Shown here: piece after piece, positions 47,881-56,759 of the stretch | How the letters are laid out: every line of letters begins with the position of its first letter | Numbering within the stretch: position 1 is the first letter of the stretch | NCBI GenBank assembly: GCA_014773175.1 | Contig: VXCM01000717.1 | Location: 146,882-210,881 of the forward strand | Source of the DNA: Lucifuga dentata | Taxonomy: Eukaryota; Chordata; Actinopteri; Ophidiiformes; Bythitidae | Direction: 5' to 3' | DNA: 64,000 bases | Made by a program: the position numbers and the translations under genes | Notes under the pieces: model-generated | Told to the model about the DNA's origin: nothing | The model's input: only the letters and a program-made list of their open reading frames with translations | Database searches by the model: none

Positions 47881-47927
<47 letters not shown>

Positions 47928-50900
47928 ATTAACCAGACAACCACATGGGCTCTAAAACCAGAACTATGAAGCTTGTTATGAACATTTTAGTAGCACTTTC
48001 CAGGCAGAACTATTTTCCATGAAAGCAAAACATTGACAAACACAAACATTTCACTTGTGATGGACCGTCGCAGCAGGATAAAAGACATATTTATTACTGC
48101 TTATGCTGAACTAAACTTGATTTGTCCTGTTGGCTTCCACTGTTAAATAGCATTTTGACAACACGCACACGCAGTATGAAAAACTCTCCCCGCTGCCTGT
48201 CCACCTACAGCACAGCTGTCACTGCAGCACGCACAGGAAAGAAGTTAAAAACTCTGAAGTGGAGGAAGTCCATGAAAAAAGTTTATCCGTATAAACCTAA
48301 CATCTGAGGCCTCTTTCATAAAGCGGGTTTACTGGGTTATTTCTGCCAGTTAGTCAATAAAACCTGGAACCTATCCAGTTTGGCAAAAATATAACAATAA
48401 AAATATTTCAAGTCCAAAATAACTACTGGATCATGACTTAAAGGACCATACTGGTGGTTTTGCATTTTTAAGCCCAATAACTACTACCCACCAGGGTTGG
48501 TTTGGGACTTTGAGGCCAGAAATGCCAATGATGCCGGAGGTGGGACGAATAATTGTCTGCTGTTTCTCCGTGCCAAGAAAATTAGGAAAGAAAAAAATTA
48601 TGTTTGCTCAGTTTAAGTTAATTTTAATTAATATTATATTGTACAAAGGCCTACCAATGGCTGCAGCCCACTGGGAAAAGTCCTGCCTCTCCCGATGGCC
48701 AATCCGATCCTGCTACCCGCACACATGTCACTGCCAACCGTTTTCCAAAATATCAAACTGTATTTTAGTTTGTGTGTTGTTTTGCCAAATCCCTGAATTT
48801 TTCAAAATCAAATGTTCAGGCAATACACCCAAATTTAATGTTTTGCCTGCTAATAGTTACACATGATTGCAGAAGACAACAGCTGCATTTACATTGACTT
48901 CTATTCCGCTAATAATCAGAATAATAGCCCAATCAGAATAAAAATGCCTCATGTAACCACCTCAAGTGGGCCGATGGGAAGGAATTTTCAATCGGGTTGA
49001 GAGGGGTGGTTTAAACCTTTCATAACCTGATCGATCGGAAAATATTAACGCTGAATAACCATGTAAATGTTTAATTTGATAGTTTCTCTTTGGTTGGAAT
49101 AAATCTATTCTTTCTGCGCATGTTTGCCTACGTGGGGGTAACGTTAGCCAACATTGCATTGAGATGCTGCTTAATTAGAAAGAACAGCAGAAACGTGAAT
49201 ACTGTCCCCAGCACACAATGTGGGTCCATCTTGAGAACTGTTTTAACAGGCGGAACGAATGAATGAATGAATGAATTTAATTTTCTCAATAACATTAGAA
49301 AAAAACTTCTTCTGTATTTCTGGCAGATTAGATGCTTCACAGCGGGCGGAACCACTTTGCGATGTCAAAAAAATTCTATTCTGATTAAACGCTTTGCAGC
49401 ATGTAAACGCACATCTTATCGATCACTTTATTTAGCATCCATGTAGTTAAGTTGGAATCTCTAATCAGAATGATTTCAATTGGGTTGAAGAAATATTTGT
49501 CCATGTAACTGCAGCTATTGTTGGATTGGTTAAATTCAGTAACTTGAACAAAAATAAGAACGGTGTGGTTCATTGTGATGGAATACTTATCTCAGGCAGG
49601 TTTTAAGTCTCCACACGTTTTTTTTTTTTTTTTTTTTTTTACTGCATGCTGGAATGAACTGAAAAACAGGCTGGAAGATGGGAAAACACCAATTCTAATA
49701 TTTACCGCTCCAGTAGTATGTTTTGGAAAGTGGTGGCAGTAATGTAACACGTACACAGGTTGTATTTATTGGGCTCAAACATGCAAAATCACCGGTATGC
49801 TCCTTCAGACCACCCCTTACAGCTAAGACAGCACAACTAAACACACACTATGCCAAGGCTTACCCTCGGGTGCTCTCATGGTCTTGCCGTGCTGGCGGCT
49901 CCAGCCCAGAGGGTGGAGGTCTGCTGTNCCCTCGGGTGCTCTCATGGTCTTGCCGTGCTGGCGGCTCCAGCCCAGAGGGTGGAGGTCTGCTGTCATGATG
50001 TCACACCAAAAGTCGGCACGTCTGTTGTCCTGATAGCCCTCGTAGCGCAGCAGCAGCAGCTGGCCACAGGTCGTGATGATGTTGGCGACCCAGTAAGGAC
50101 TGTCAGCCTCCGAGCGCACACACACCTCCAGCTTCATGCTGGGCGTCAGTCCTGTCTGCAGGCCCTGGTCCACCTGAGAGACAGAGAGAGAGAGAGAATG
50201 TGGCACATGTAAAACTAAAACTAAAAGTTATTTTTAACTTTTGCTCTGCTGCCAGTTGCACCAGCTGTTTGTATTTCTGACTTGGTTTAGTTTTATCCTG
50301 AATGTTTACAAAGTCATGGTTTAACACTAGAAAGTGAAAAGCTGCATAATCCTCTAAATATTTCACTTTAATAACATAAAATGTTTAGGGTTCTCGAAAT
50401 ATAATACAAATACTGACAATCATTCTGGTCATGATGTTTGGGAATAACTCCTGTCTGGGAATATTGGCCCTTTTTTAAAGGATGAAATTTGGAAAATTTT
50501 AACTCAATTTAAAATTTAAAAATGCAATCAAGAGCTCATATGTGCATTAATTTTGACTGCAAATGTCCAATGCACTCAAAAATCATGTTCGTTCATATTG
50601 AATAAGCTGCGCCTGCAAGAATTTGGCAACATATAACAAACACGCTGGCATTTCCTAAAACACATGAATAGCTTTTTTAGCCTCAGCAAAATCTATGTAA
50701 CAAATTTTTTAGGCAAAATGGTTAAAAATATATATATAGCTTTCCACATGTGTCTTGCCTTTTGTGTTTAAATCCCTGATTGCTTAAGATTACTAAAGAT
50801 GATTCTTCTACACTGCTAATCCTAAAATTCCCATTAACTCTATTTGCCTAAGTTTGAGTGATGCAACCAGTTTTTATGAAATTGTTAAGTTTCAGTCTAA

Positions 50901-51119
50901 CTAGCAGTAACTAATAATCAGGCAGGGTTCACGCAGAAGTTTTGGGAAGAGCTGGTACATCCTCATGCAGACACGCGTGTGCTGTGAAAGTTACCAGGAC
51001 TCACATGCTTGAAGGCATGATGGGGCACAGATACGGCTCCAGTCTCCTCCAGGTAGTCATCCCAGTTAAAGTCAGACACCTCCTGACCAGAGTCTCCATC
51101 TGGAACACACACACACACN

Positions 51120-51166
<47 letters not shown>

Positions 51167-51277
51167 TAACCCATGTTGCTCTTTTCCAACCTGCAGTCCA
51201 ACATTTTATCATCTCACTCATCTCACGCAGCTGTTCATAGCATAATTCTTACCAGACTCCAGTGACTCCTGGCTCAT
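34370..51277 (-). CDS. sfmbt1: Scm-like with four MBT domains 1 (20 coding exons, 866 aa)
   Basis: Nuclear chromatin reader related to Polycomb group proteins; in mammals it binds histone H3 tails and represses with LSD1/CoREST. Exons: 51253-51277, 51005-51099, 49864-50173, 47782-47870, 45553-45805, 44443-44540, 43330-43431, 42608-42767, 42353-42435, 40831-40957, 40565-40678, 39607-39649, 39436-39503, 39163-39302, 37936-38045, 37502-37677, 36725-36903, 36298-36522, 35741-35869, 34370-34510. After removing the false 66-nt duplication in exon 3 the CDS is 2601 nt, 866 aa, the human length. Four MBT repeats lie near 41-121, 151-235, 269-355 and 384-463 (WYYL-like, [17 protein letters not shown]). 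The conserved [20 protein letters not shown] block follows, then a basic AT-hook-like segment ([12 protein letters not shown], 644-660), an acidic linker and a C-terminal SAM domain (about 787-866). Exon 2 of the transcript also carries 5' UTR to 51310. Confidence 0.95.
34934..35550. mobile_element. Foldback DNA transposon (TIR TGCTGCGTTCGACAGACC)
   Basis: TGCTGCGTTCGACAGACCTT at 34934 is mirrored by GGTCTGTCGAATGCAGCA ending at 35550, and pairing continues inward (CCAACTTCC/GGAAAAAT regions). Length is about 550 bp once the 61-bp join duplication (35244-35304 repeated at 35306-35366) is removed. It lies in the last sfmbt1 intron. No transposase frame was seen, so it is non-autonomous. Confidence 0.75.
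35244..35366. repeat. 61-bp exact duplication around a single N (assembly join)
   Basis: 35244-35304 and 35306-35366 are identical, separated by N35305, inside the foldback element. Confidence 0.85.
38376..38510. repeat. 67-bp exact duplication around a single N (assembly join)
   Basis: 38376-38442 equals 38444-38510, with N38443 between, in an sfmbt1 intron. A GT microsatellite starts at 38512. Confidence 0.85.
38512..38572. repeat. (GT)n microsatellite
   Basis: Imperfect GT repeat followed by a short GA run, in the sfmbt1 intron between exons 14 and 15. Confidence 0.9.
38745..38925 (+). mobile_element. Truncated non-LTR retrotransposon 3' end
   Basis: GGTGGCGGCGCATGCTGATGC, then AATTTCGTTGTACAATG and ACAATGACAATAAAGT, looks like the GC-rich segment and 3' tail of a fish LINE, with an AATAAA signal. 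The tail is doubled by a single-N join (38792-38855 equals 38857-38920). The family is not certain. Confidence 0.4.
39501..39506 (-). other. NAGNAG tandem acceptor of sfmbt1 exon 13
   Basis: The intron ends ACAGCAG on the gene strand, so splicing can leave or remove CAG. The two forms read ...KHRTPPK or ...KQTPPK, both in frame. Confidence 0.6.
39960..40090. repeat. 65-bp exact duplication around a single N (assembly join)
   Basis: 39960-40024 equals 40026-40090 with N40025 between, in an sfmbt1 intron. Confidence 0.85.
40689..40712. repeat. (AC)n microsatellite at a 3' splice site
   Basis: On the sfmbt1 transcript strand this is a (TG)n tract ending about 10 nt before the acceptor of exon 40565-40678. 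Confidence 0.9.
41334..41664. mobile_element. A/T-run foldback element (CCCCTTAGGAGTCATGTG arms)
   Basis: GAGCCCCTTAGGAGTCATGTG at 41335-41355 is mirrored near 41640-41664 (CACATGACCCCTAAGGG). Inner blocks also mirror each other: AATCAGTTGGAGGT near 41449 and ACCTCCAACTGATT near 41580. The arms are joined by long A runs on the left and T runs on the right. ATGATAT occurs on both flanks and could be a target-site duplication. It lies in an sfmbt1 intron; N41607 marks an assembly join. Confidence 0.7.
42309..42344. repeat. (GT)n microsatellite next to a 5' splice site
   Basis: On the sfmbt1 transcript strand this is (AC)n starting 8 nt after the donor of exon 42353-42435. CA repeats are known binding sites of hnRNP L. 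Confidence 0.9.
43444..43495. repeat. (CA)n microsatellite at a 3' splice site
   Basis: On the transcript strand, a (TG)n tract that ends 13 nt before the acceptor of sfmbt1 exon 43330-43431. Confidence 0.92.
43600..44030 (+). mobile_element. Decayed LINE fragment (C-terminal end of ORF2 and 3' UTR)
   Basis: 43630-43760 translates to [20 protein letters not shown], then [13 protein letters not shown]. This fits the conserved C-terminal tail (W-N-x-L-P, later F-K-K-x-L-K) of L2/CR1/Rex-type reverse transcriptase proteins. T-rich 3' sequence follows to about 44030, ending in AAATAAACTAAACTAACTAA. It is a truncated, dead copy in an sfmbt1 intron. Confidence 0.65.
44100..44400. mobile_element. 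Dispersed fish repeat (GGAGAGAGTTCCAGAGTTTG)
   Basis: Contains TTTATTTGTGTAGCACCTTTTAAGA, read in two parts at 44127-44153, and GGGAGAGAGTTCCAGAGTTTGG at about 44330-44352, motifs I recognise from a repeat common in teleosts. Its right end lies about 40 nt from the donor of sfmbt1 exon 44443-44540. Confidence 0.5.
45911..46862. mobile_element. Foldback DNA transposon with TIR TACCGTATATACTCGA
   Basis: TACCGTATATACTCGACTAT at 45911 is mirrored by TTGAGTATATACGGTA ending at 46862. The inner arms both carry TATAAGCCGACCTC-like blocks. No transposase frame is visible. The terminal sequence resembles hAT-type MITEs I know, but no clear 8-bp target duplication was seen. A 67-bp join duplication around N46020 lies inside. 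Confidence 0.65.
45953..46087. repeat. 67-bp exact duplication around a single N (assembly join)
   Basis: 45953-46019 equals 46021-46087, with N46020 between. Confidence 0.85.
46870..47346 (-). mobile_element. Family A foldback MITE, copy 10 (reverse, truncated)
   Basis: Starts inside the interior (CAGACTGCCATTGGTTTCAG), abutting the end of the TACCGTATATAC element, and ends with a TIR (GCCGGTATGGTTCCTTAA). Its left TIR is missing. N46955 duplication inside. Confidence 0.75.
46888..47022. repeat. 67-bp exact duplication around a single N (assembly join)
   Basis: 46888-46954 equals 46956-47022, with N46955 between, inside a family A element. Confidence 0.85.
47882..47923. repeat. (CA)n microsatellite at a 3' splice site
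   Basis: On the transcript strand, (TG)n ending about 11 nt before the acceptor of sfmbt1 exon 47782-47870. Confidence 0.92.
48488..48717. mobile_element. Insertion 1 nested in family A copy 11
   Basis: About 230 bp that interrupts the family A left TIR. CTACCC is present on both sides (before 48490 and at 48712-48717), a possible target-site duplication. The inserted sequence is not recognised. Confidence 0.5.
48882..49518. mobile_element. Insertion 2 nested in family A copy 11: another foldback element
   Basis: ACAGCTGCATTTACATTGAC at the left is mirrored by GTCCATGTAACTGCAGCTAT at the right, about 635 bp apart. Inner blocks such as CTAATAATCAGAAT and TCTAATCAGAAT also mirror. It is a distinct non-autonomous element younger than its host. 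Confidence 0.65.
49863..49993 (-). repeat. 65-bp false duplication of part of sfmbt1 exon 3
   Basis: 49863-49927 and 49929-49993 are identical around N49928. With the N the insert is 66 nt, so it keeps frame and would add 22 residues ([20 protein letters not shown] repeated). One copy restores the human protein length. Confidence 0.88.
51105..51163. repeat. (AC)n microsatellite abutting a 3' splice site
   Basis: On the transcript strand, (TG)n ends about 5 nt before the AG of sfmbt1 exon 51005-51099, leaving only TTCCAG. N51119 shows that its true length was not resolved. Confidence 0.92.
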
Positions 51278-51642
51278 GCTGGTGCCCCCTTAAGGCCAAA
51301 ACCAGAAGCTCTGAGGAGGAACAGAGGAGTAGAATTGTTTTCCAGTGAGATTAAATGAATAAGAAGAAGTCTAAAACAGTTTTTAAAAAAAACAAACAAC
51401 AGAGAGACGGGAACAGATGGAAATGCGACTGCTGCATTGAAGCTCCCTCCTCAAAACCTGCTCATATTATTATTACTCATTTACAACACAATAGCCTGTG
51501 CGTTTTGCTTAGGAAATCACAATCCTCACTTCCCACTGCTCAAACTAATGGCCTTAACCACACAGTAAGCAAACATGAGATCAGGCTGCAGACCACAGCA
51601 GACTGATGCTGGATTGATCAATATTTTAGAGTAAAAACAACA

Positions 51643-52096
51643 TATATAGTGGGCTCCAAAAGTCTGAGACCACATTGAAAATCTGTGATGTTTTCCATGT
51701 AAATCTGGAAATGGAATCTGGAATGTGCTGCTGTCTTGGCCAGGTCTCTCTCAGTGAGACTTACCTGATAAAATAAAGGTTAAATTAAAAAAATGTATAA
51801 ATGTAAATAATCAGAAAGTCTGACATCACAAGAAGCTCTTTGGAACATTGTCAAATCATGCTGGGATAACTTGGCTCATCAGGTTTTTACAAACTTGTGG
51901 AATCCAGCTGGAGTGATGCAGGGGGGCGTACAAAATACTAAGATATTCTGACATTCATGTATATTTTTCAAAGATTCAACTTTTCACTCAAATTGTTTAG
52001 ATGATATTATCACTTGGAATGAAAAATGTTGTATTAGATTCAAAAAGGATGCAAAATAGGAGCATTTTCACAGTGGTCAGACTTTTGGATTTATAT
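51643..52096. mobile_element. Foldback element with TIR near CTCCAAAAGTCTGAGACCAC
   Basis: TATATAGTGGGCTCCAAAAG with TCTGAGACCAC at the left mirrors GTGGTCAGACTTTTGGATTT with ATATA at the right. Both ends are rich in TA, which fits a Tc1/mariner-derived MITE. The left half also holds a different fish repeat tail (51720-51790, GGCCAGGTCTCTCTCAGTGA), so insertions are nested. Confidence 0.6.
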
Positions 52097-53452
52097 ACAT
52101 TTTTTTTTTTCTTACAAAAACAGACAAATTTTTTTAGCAAGTACCCCTCAAAGCTTATTTTACAATTCAGCAATAAACTCTATTGTTACAGACGACAGTA
52201 AATATAACGCTAAATATCAATTAGCGTCATTGGAAATGTAATTCGTCAAAAATACATTAAAATGCAGCCTGCAAACCATTTATGCACGTTTCTTTTTGCA
52301 TACCAACACTTAGAAATCTGCAATAGATAAATACTGGCTGATACTATCAGTCTGGCAATAAATCAGTCGGGCTTTAGCGCAACTCAGCAGCCTTAATTTG
52401 AACACAGATGATCCAAAGCAAAATTAAATTAGTGTGCATTTATTTAGATTCTCCAGCCATTCAAAAAGAAAAAGAAAAACATGCTGCATGAATATTCAAG
52501 CACTTCTATTTCGTCCTGAGTGTATGTACCCAATAGAAAAAAAAATAAGCAATAGAAAATAAAACTCACAAATTACATGGTGCACATTTATTATTCATTA
52601 GTGTGGCACGGGCTACCACCTAAGTATCACGCCAGATGGTGTGTGACCTGGAAATATTAAACTATGCTAATGTCATCCAGCTCCCAAAGTACACCGCCTC
52701 TACGTCTGAAACTCACCAGGCTTTTAAACAGGAGAATCTAATACCCACAGCTGCAGCCACAAAAGTGAACTTTCAAATAGTGGCTTTGACACGAATGTGG
52801 ACACACACATCAAACTCTGACACATCAAAATGACACTGTGACAAGAGGATGAAATAACTTCATGCAAAAAGCACGTATAAAAAGAAGGGAGTGCTGGGTG
52901 TGATAACAGTGGGGTGGGTGGTGTGTGTGTGGGATGCTGAGGGGAGCTTCTCCGTCACGGCATCTCCATTCAGCCGACCTGTCAAGCCTGTCTTTGTCAT
53001 GCCTGACGTCTCTATTAAAAACAGAGCCGCCATCAGAAAGCACCCCCCCCTTGACCACCGGACTGCCACCATGACCCTTGCGCTCCTGTGGGAGCCCTGC
53101 CTCAGACCCCCCCCCAACACATACATACACCAGTGGGCCTCATTGTCCTCAGGGGTCACGCTCCTCACACAAGAGTGAAAAAAGGAGCAGTGGAGACACT
53201 TTCAGAAAGACAAACTCTGAGACTGATGATGAGCTTCATATATATCAGGGAAAATATGGTGGTGGAATTTTGAGCTGATTCTTCTGATGTCATTTTTGTT
53301 ATTGTAAAATTTTTTAAGTTATAAATTTACCTTCAAGCTCCTTGGATCGACTTCAACTATCCTATTTATGAATATTTTTGGGAAACAAAATGAAATTGAA
53401 TCATGTTTGCTGTTCTCAAAGCAGTAAACTGGTTTCTGAGATTAAATTCTCT

Positions 53453-54010
53453 CTTTAAAGGACCATACCAACGATTTTGCATGTTACAGCCCAACAAATA
53501 CTACACCACACACGTTCCGTTACTGACAACCAATTTCCAAAACGTAAAACCAGTTATTATTTTTTGTGCTGTTTTGCCAAAAATTTTCAAAATCTTTCAA
53601 AATTAAATGTTGAGGTGATACGCCCACTTAAAATTCAATGTTTTTCCTGCTAACACATAAATCCGACTGTAGAAGTGATTGTCATTTTTAAGTTTTTAAA
53701 GCCTGTCTTCTCCTGGAACTATATTCCCTGGCAGAGACATACATCATCTTCCATGCAGCTCCGTGTTGGACTGATTAAATAAAGTTACTTCAATGAAAAA
53801 TTAATAGACGTTGTGTTCGCATGATAGATTACCTTTCTCAAATGCTTTTCAGGTCTCCACAAGTTGTTTTTTAAAGCGTACTGGAATGAACTGAAACCAA
53901 TGGCAGTCTGGAAGGTAGGGGGGGGGGAAAATTTTTTTTAAAATGTACCACTCCAGTAGTATGTTTTGGGAAATGGTTGTCAGTAACATAACATGGATGC
54001 AGGTTGTATT
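53453..54010 (+). mobile_element. Family A foldback MITE, copy 12
   Basis: Left CTTTAAAGGACCATACCAAC; right TIR present to GCAGGTTGTATTGAGCTC, then lost. Core GAACTATATTCCCTGGCAGA. In the first sfmbt1 intron. Confidence 0.8.
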
Positions 54011-54585
54011 GAGCTCAGTAAGTGGTGCTGATTCATTTCTGGCAACTCTGTTTTGGAAATTCCATAGACGAGCTTTTGATGCTCACTTTTAACGGTTGAC
54101 CTGCTGAAGTTGTAGATGTTACAGCACTTGGCTGTGCATAACAGCAAAGCTCCGACTAGCATTGTACAAACAGACAGGAAGAAAAATAACTTCCCCTGTT
54201 TCAAATAAATGGGCTGCATGAAATACAGCTAGCCGCAGTCTGCCTGACTCTTTCTCCACCAGAGTCTCTCACTGAACCTGAAAGAGAAAGGGCCAAATGT
54301 GCACACACCCACGCAAACGCACACACACATGCACTCAAACTGAGATCCCCACTACATCCTTTTTACAAGCACTTATTGAATCATACTCTCATCAGCACTT
54401 AGTTTGCAACTGAGCATTTTTAAACAAGCCTTTCGGAACCTCGGAGGTCTCTAAGGAGGAAATGCAATCTGCCATACATGTTCAGAGTAAGGCTGCACCA
54501 AGAAATGAAAATGAAAGCAATTTTAAGCCATAACTGGATTTTGAACAAGGTTGACTTAAAAAAAAAATCACCATTTTATTGCATA

Positions 54586-55124
54586 AAGGACCTTATTGGT
54601 GTTTTGCATGTTTGAGCCCAATAAATATTACCCGCACAGACATCACATTACTGACAACCATTTTTCAAAACATAAAACTTGCCAAATCCCCTAATCTTTC
54701 AAAATCAAATGTTCAGGTGATACACCCACCTAAAAATTCAATGTTTTGCTGCTAACATGATTGTCCACATGTTGATTTCTCATTAACAGCAGTCTTCTCC
54801 TGTGACTATATTCTCTGGTGAAGACATACATTTTCTTTAACTCCATGCTGGATCAGTTAAATGAAGTAACTTAGACAAAAGAAAAAATGCAATAGACATT
54901 TTGTTCGCTGATGTCAAGCATGTTTCAAGTCTCAGCAAGTTGATTTTTATAGCTTACTGGAAAGAACTGAAAACAATTGGCACCTGGAAGGTAGGATAAA
55001 CAAATCTAATATTTGCTGCTCCAGCAGTATGTTTTGAAAAAGGGTTGGCAGTAATGTAACATGTATGTGCTGAGGTTATATTTAGTGGGCACAAATGTGC
55101 AAAATCACCGGTATGGTCCTTTAA
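54586..55124 (+). mobile_element. Family A foldback MITE, copy 13
   Basis: Left ATAAAGGACCTTATTGGTG, right CACCGGTATGGTCCTTTAA. Forward interior with core GACTATATTCTCTGGTGAAG. In the first sfmbt1 intron. Confidence 0.82.
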
Positions 55125-56460
55125 CCTCATCACCTTGGCTGACTTTAGGCCCCTACATGATGACCAGTGATGCTGCGTTAGATTTACAAAAATTTGTTGT
55201 CAGAATAACAATAATTTTTTTCCTGATATGCTATCATTTGCATTTTGATAACACTACATGTGTTATGTATAATATTGAAAAGCCTTAAAAAAAAAAAAAA
55301 AAAAANAAAAAAAAAAAAAAAAAAAGGCTGGTAAGAGTTAGGTCCACACTCCATTCCACTCATGACATGTTAGAAAATTGAGAACATAAATTATGGTGTG
55401 TCACCTATAGCTGTCAAACACCCGCCAGGCTTCTTTGATAACTTTTAAACATTTTAAAACATTTAAATAAAAGAAAGCAAACAGCATCTGGTTGCCAACA
55501 AAGGCTTTGCACAGACGCCCAATGTCAAACAGCAGCAGACCCGCTGGTCTGCGGATCGGATTGAAACCCACCAAACTGACCTCTAATTCTGTCAGCCGTG
55601 CAAATCTGAAAGCAAACGAGGTGCTGAAATGAGAAATTTCTTCTAAAATAAAACCACGATTCAATTCAATTTCGATTACGCCGCTTGTTGCCTTTGCATA
55701 GCGGCACGTCAACCGGAGCGGCGCTGCCAGGATCACTCAAGTTGCACAATAGGGAAGTTAAGAGCCAGAAGAAAATAGGATGCAATAAGCTAGCGTGGAA
55801 AATGACAACAATATGCCAACCTTATGAACATTAACCCAGTTATCAGCCCTGACAAGCAGACTAAAGCGAATGTCATTTCTCAATCTGCTGAGTTTATACA
55901 GCTTCAATCTGCGAGTCGCATAAGAACACAAACCGGCTGAGGTCGTGCAACCTTTATTATGTAAGACTTCGATGTCATAAATATCCTGAGTTATTCAAGG
56001 GCAAATGATTGGACATTTTCACACAATCCTTGCACGGTAGCTTGTAGATTAACCGCAGCATTCAGAAACGGAGATGGGCCATTAACGCGATGGCTTTGCA
56101 GCGAGATAGCGCTAGTCTAACTTTCACACGGAGGAGAACACGGCAAATACCAGCGAGGAAATGTATTCAATTACTGTTAAATGAATCAGAATCTGGTGCC
56201 AAACACATAGCCGCCGTGCGGGTCTTACTGGACACATGGTAACATCGCCTGTGTCCGAGTCAAGTTACTGAACGTCACGGCTTGAGCAATAAGAGCAGGC
56301 TGACGAGCAATAAGGGCGCTTACACTCGACTGAGCCCGACTCATCTTTTTGAGAGACGGGAAAAAAGACGAATGCAGCGCCAAAATACAAAATACTGCTA
56401 GGAATCTGTAACAAACAACACAAAGTATGTGAATATTTAGTCGCGAAATTCATCTCTTAC

Positions 56461-56560
56461 CGTTAAGTAGTTTTTCCAAGTCGGTTTTTAGATGCTGTTC
56501 CTCTCCGCCTGCTCGTTGCACAGCAATCTCAAGCTAGCGCGTGTTAACCACGTGACTTCC
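56461..56560 (-). promoter_or_regulatory. Probable non-coding first exon and core promoter of sfmbt1
   Basis: A donor (CTTAACG then GTAAGAG) ends a short exon at 56461. CACGTG followed by ACTTCCGG (E-box plus ETS core) lies at 56549-56562. Further upstream are another ETS core ACTTCCGGT at 56663-56671 and a YY1-like AATATGGC at 56727-56734. This is a typical TATA-less CpG promoter; the exact start is inferred. Confidence 0.5.
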
Positions 56561-56759
56561 GGTGTTGTCTTTCAGAATAAAATTTGACGCCGTTGAATGT
56601 GCGTCAAAGTAGGCTTTCAGTATAACAGTGGTGCTTTTGTTGTTGAGAGTTAAATATTGGTACTTCCGGTACCGCTCTGGCAGCGTCTTGTGAGCTTGAC
56701 GCACTTCTCGTTCACGACCTCATTCCAATATGGCACAAACGGCTACTGCGCATGTTCTG

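Larger units (their letters stand above)
48438..49808 (+). mobile_element. Family A foldback MITE, copy 11, split by two insertions
   Basis: Left TIR TTAAAGGACCATACTGGTGG at 48438; right end CACCGGTATGCTCCTTCAGA. Family A sequence stops near 48488, resumes at 48718, stops near 48880 and resumes near 49518. The gaps hold two younger insertions. It lies in the sfmbt1 intron between exons 3 and 4. Confidence 0.78.
51311..56460 (-). other. First intron of sfmbt1 (5' UTR intron)
   Basis: Runs between the acceptor CTCCTCAG before 51310 and a donor GTAAGAG at 56454-56460. It contains no clear coding exon. It holds a Tc1-like foldback element (51643-52096), two family A elements (53453-54010, 54586-55124) and an A run with N55306. 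Nothing else is recognised, though an additional 5' UTR exon near 54.2 kb cannot be excluded. Confidence 0.55.

Noticed and set aside
49823..50206. Apparent tandem duplication inside the first MBT repeat of sfmbt1
   Set aside because: Exact 65-bp repeat around one N. Removing it restores the length of the orthologue, so it is treated as an assembly error.
52825..53178. Overlapping ORFs of about 100 codons on both strands
   Set aside because: No recognisable domain, no splice or codon pattern supporting a gene, and located in the sfmbt1 5' intron.
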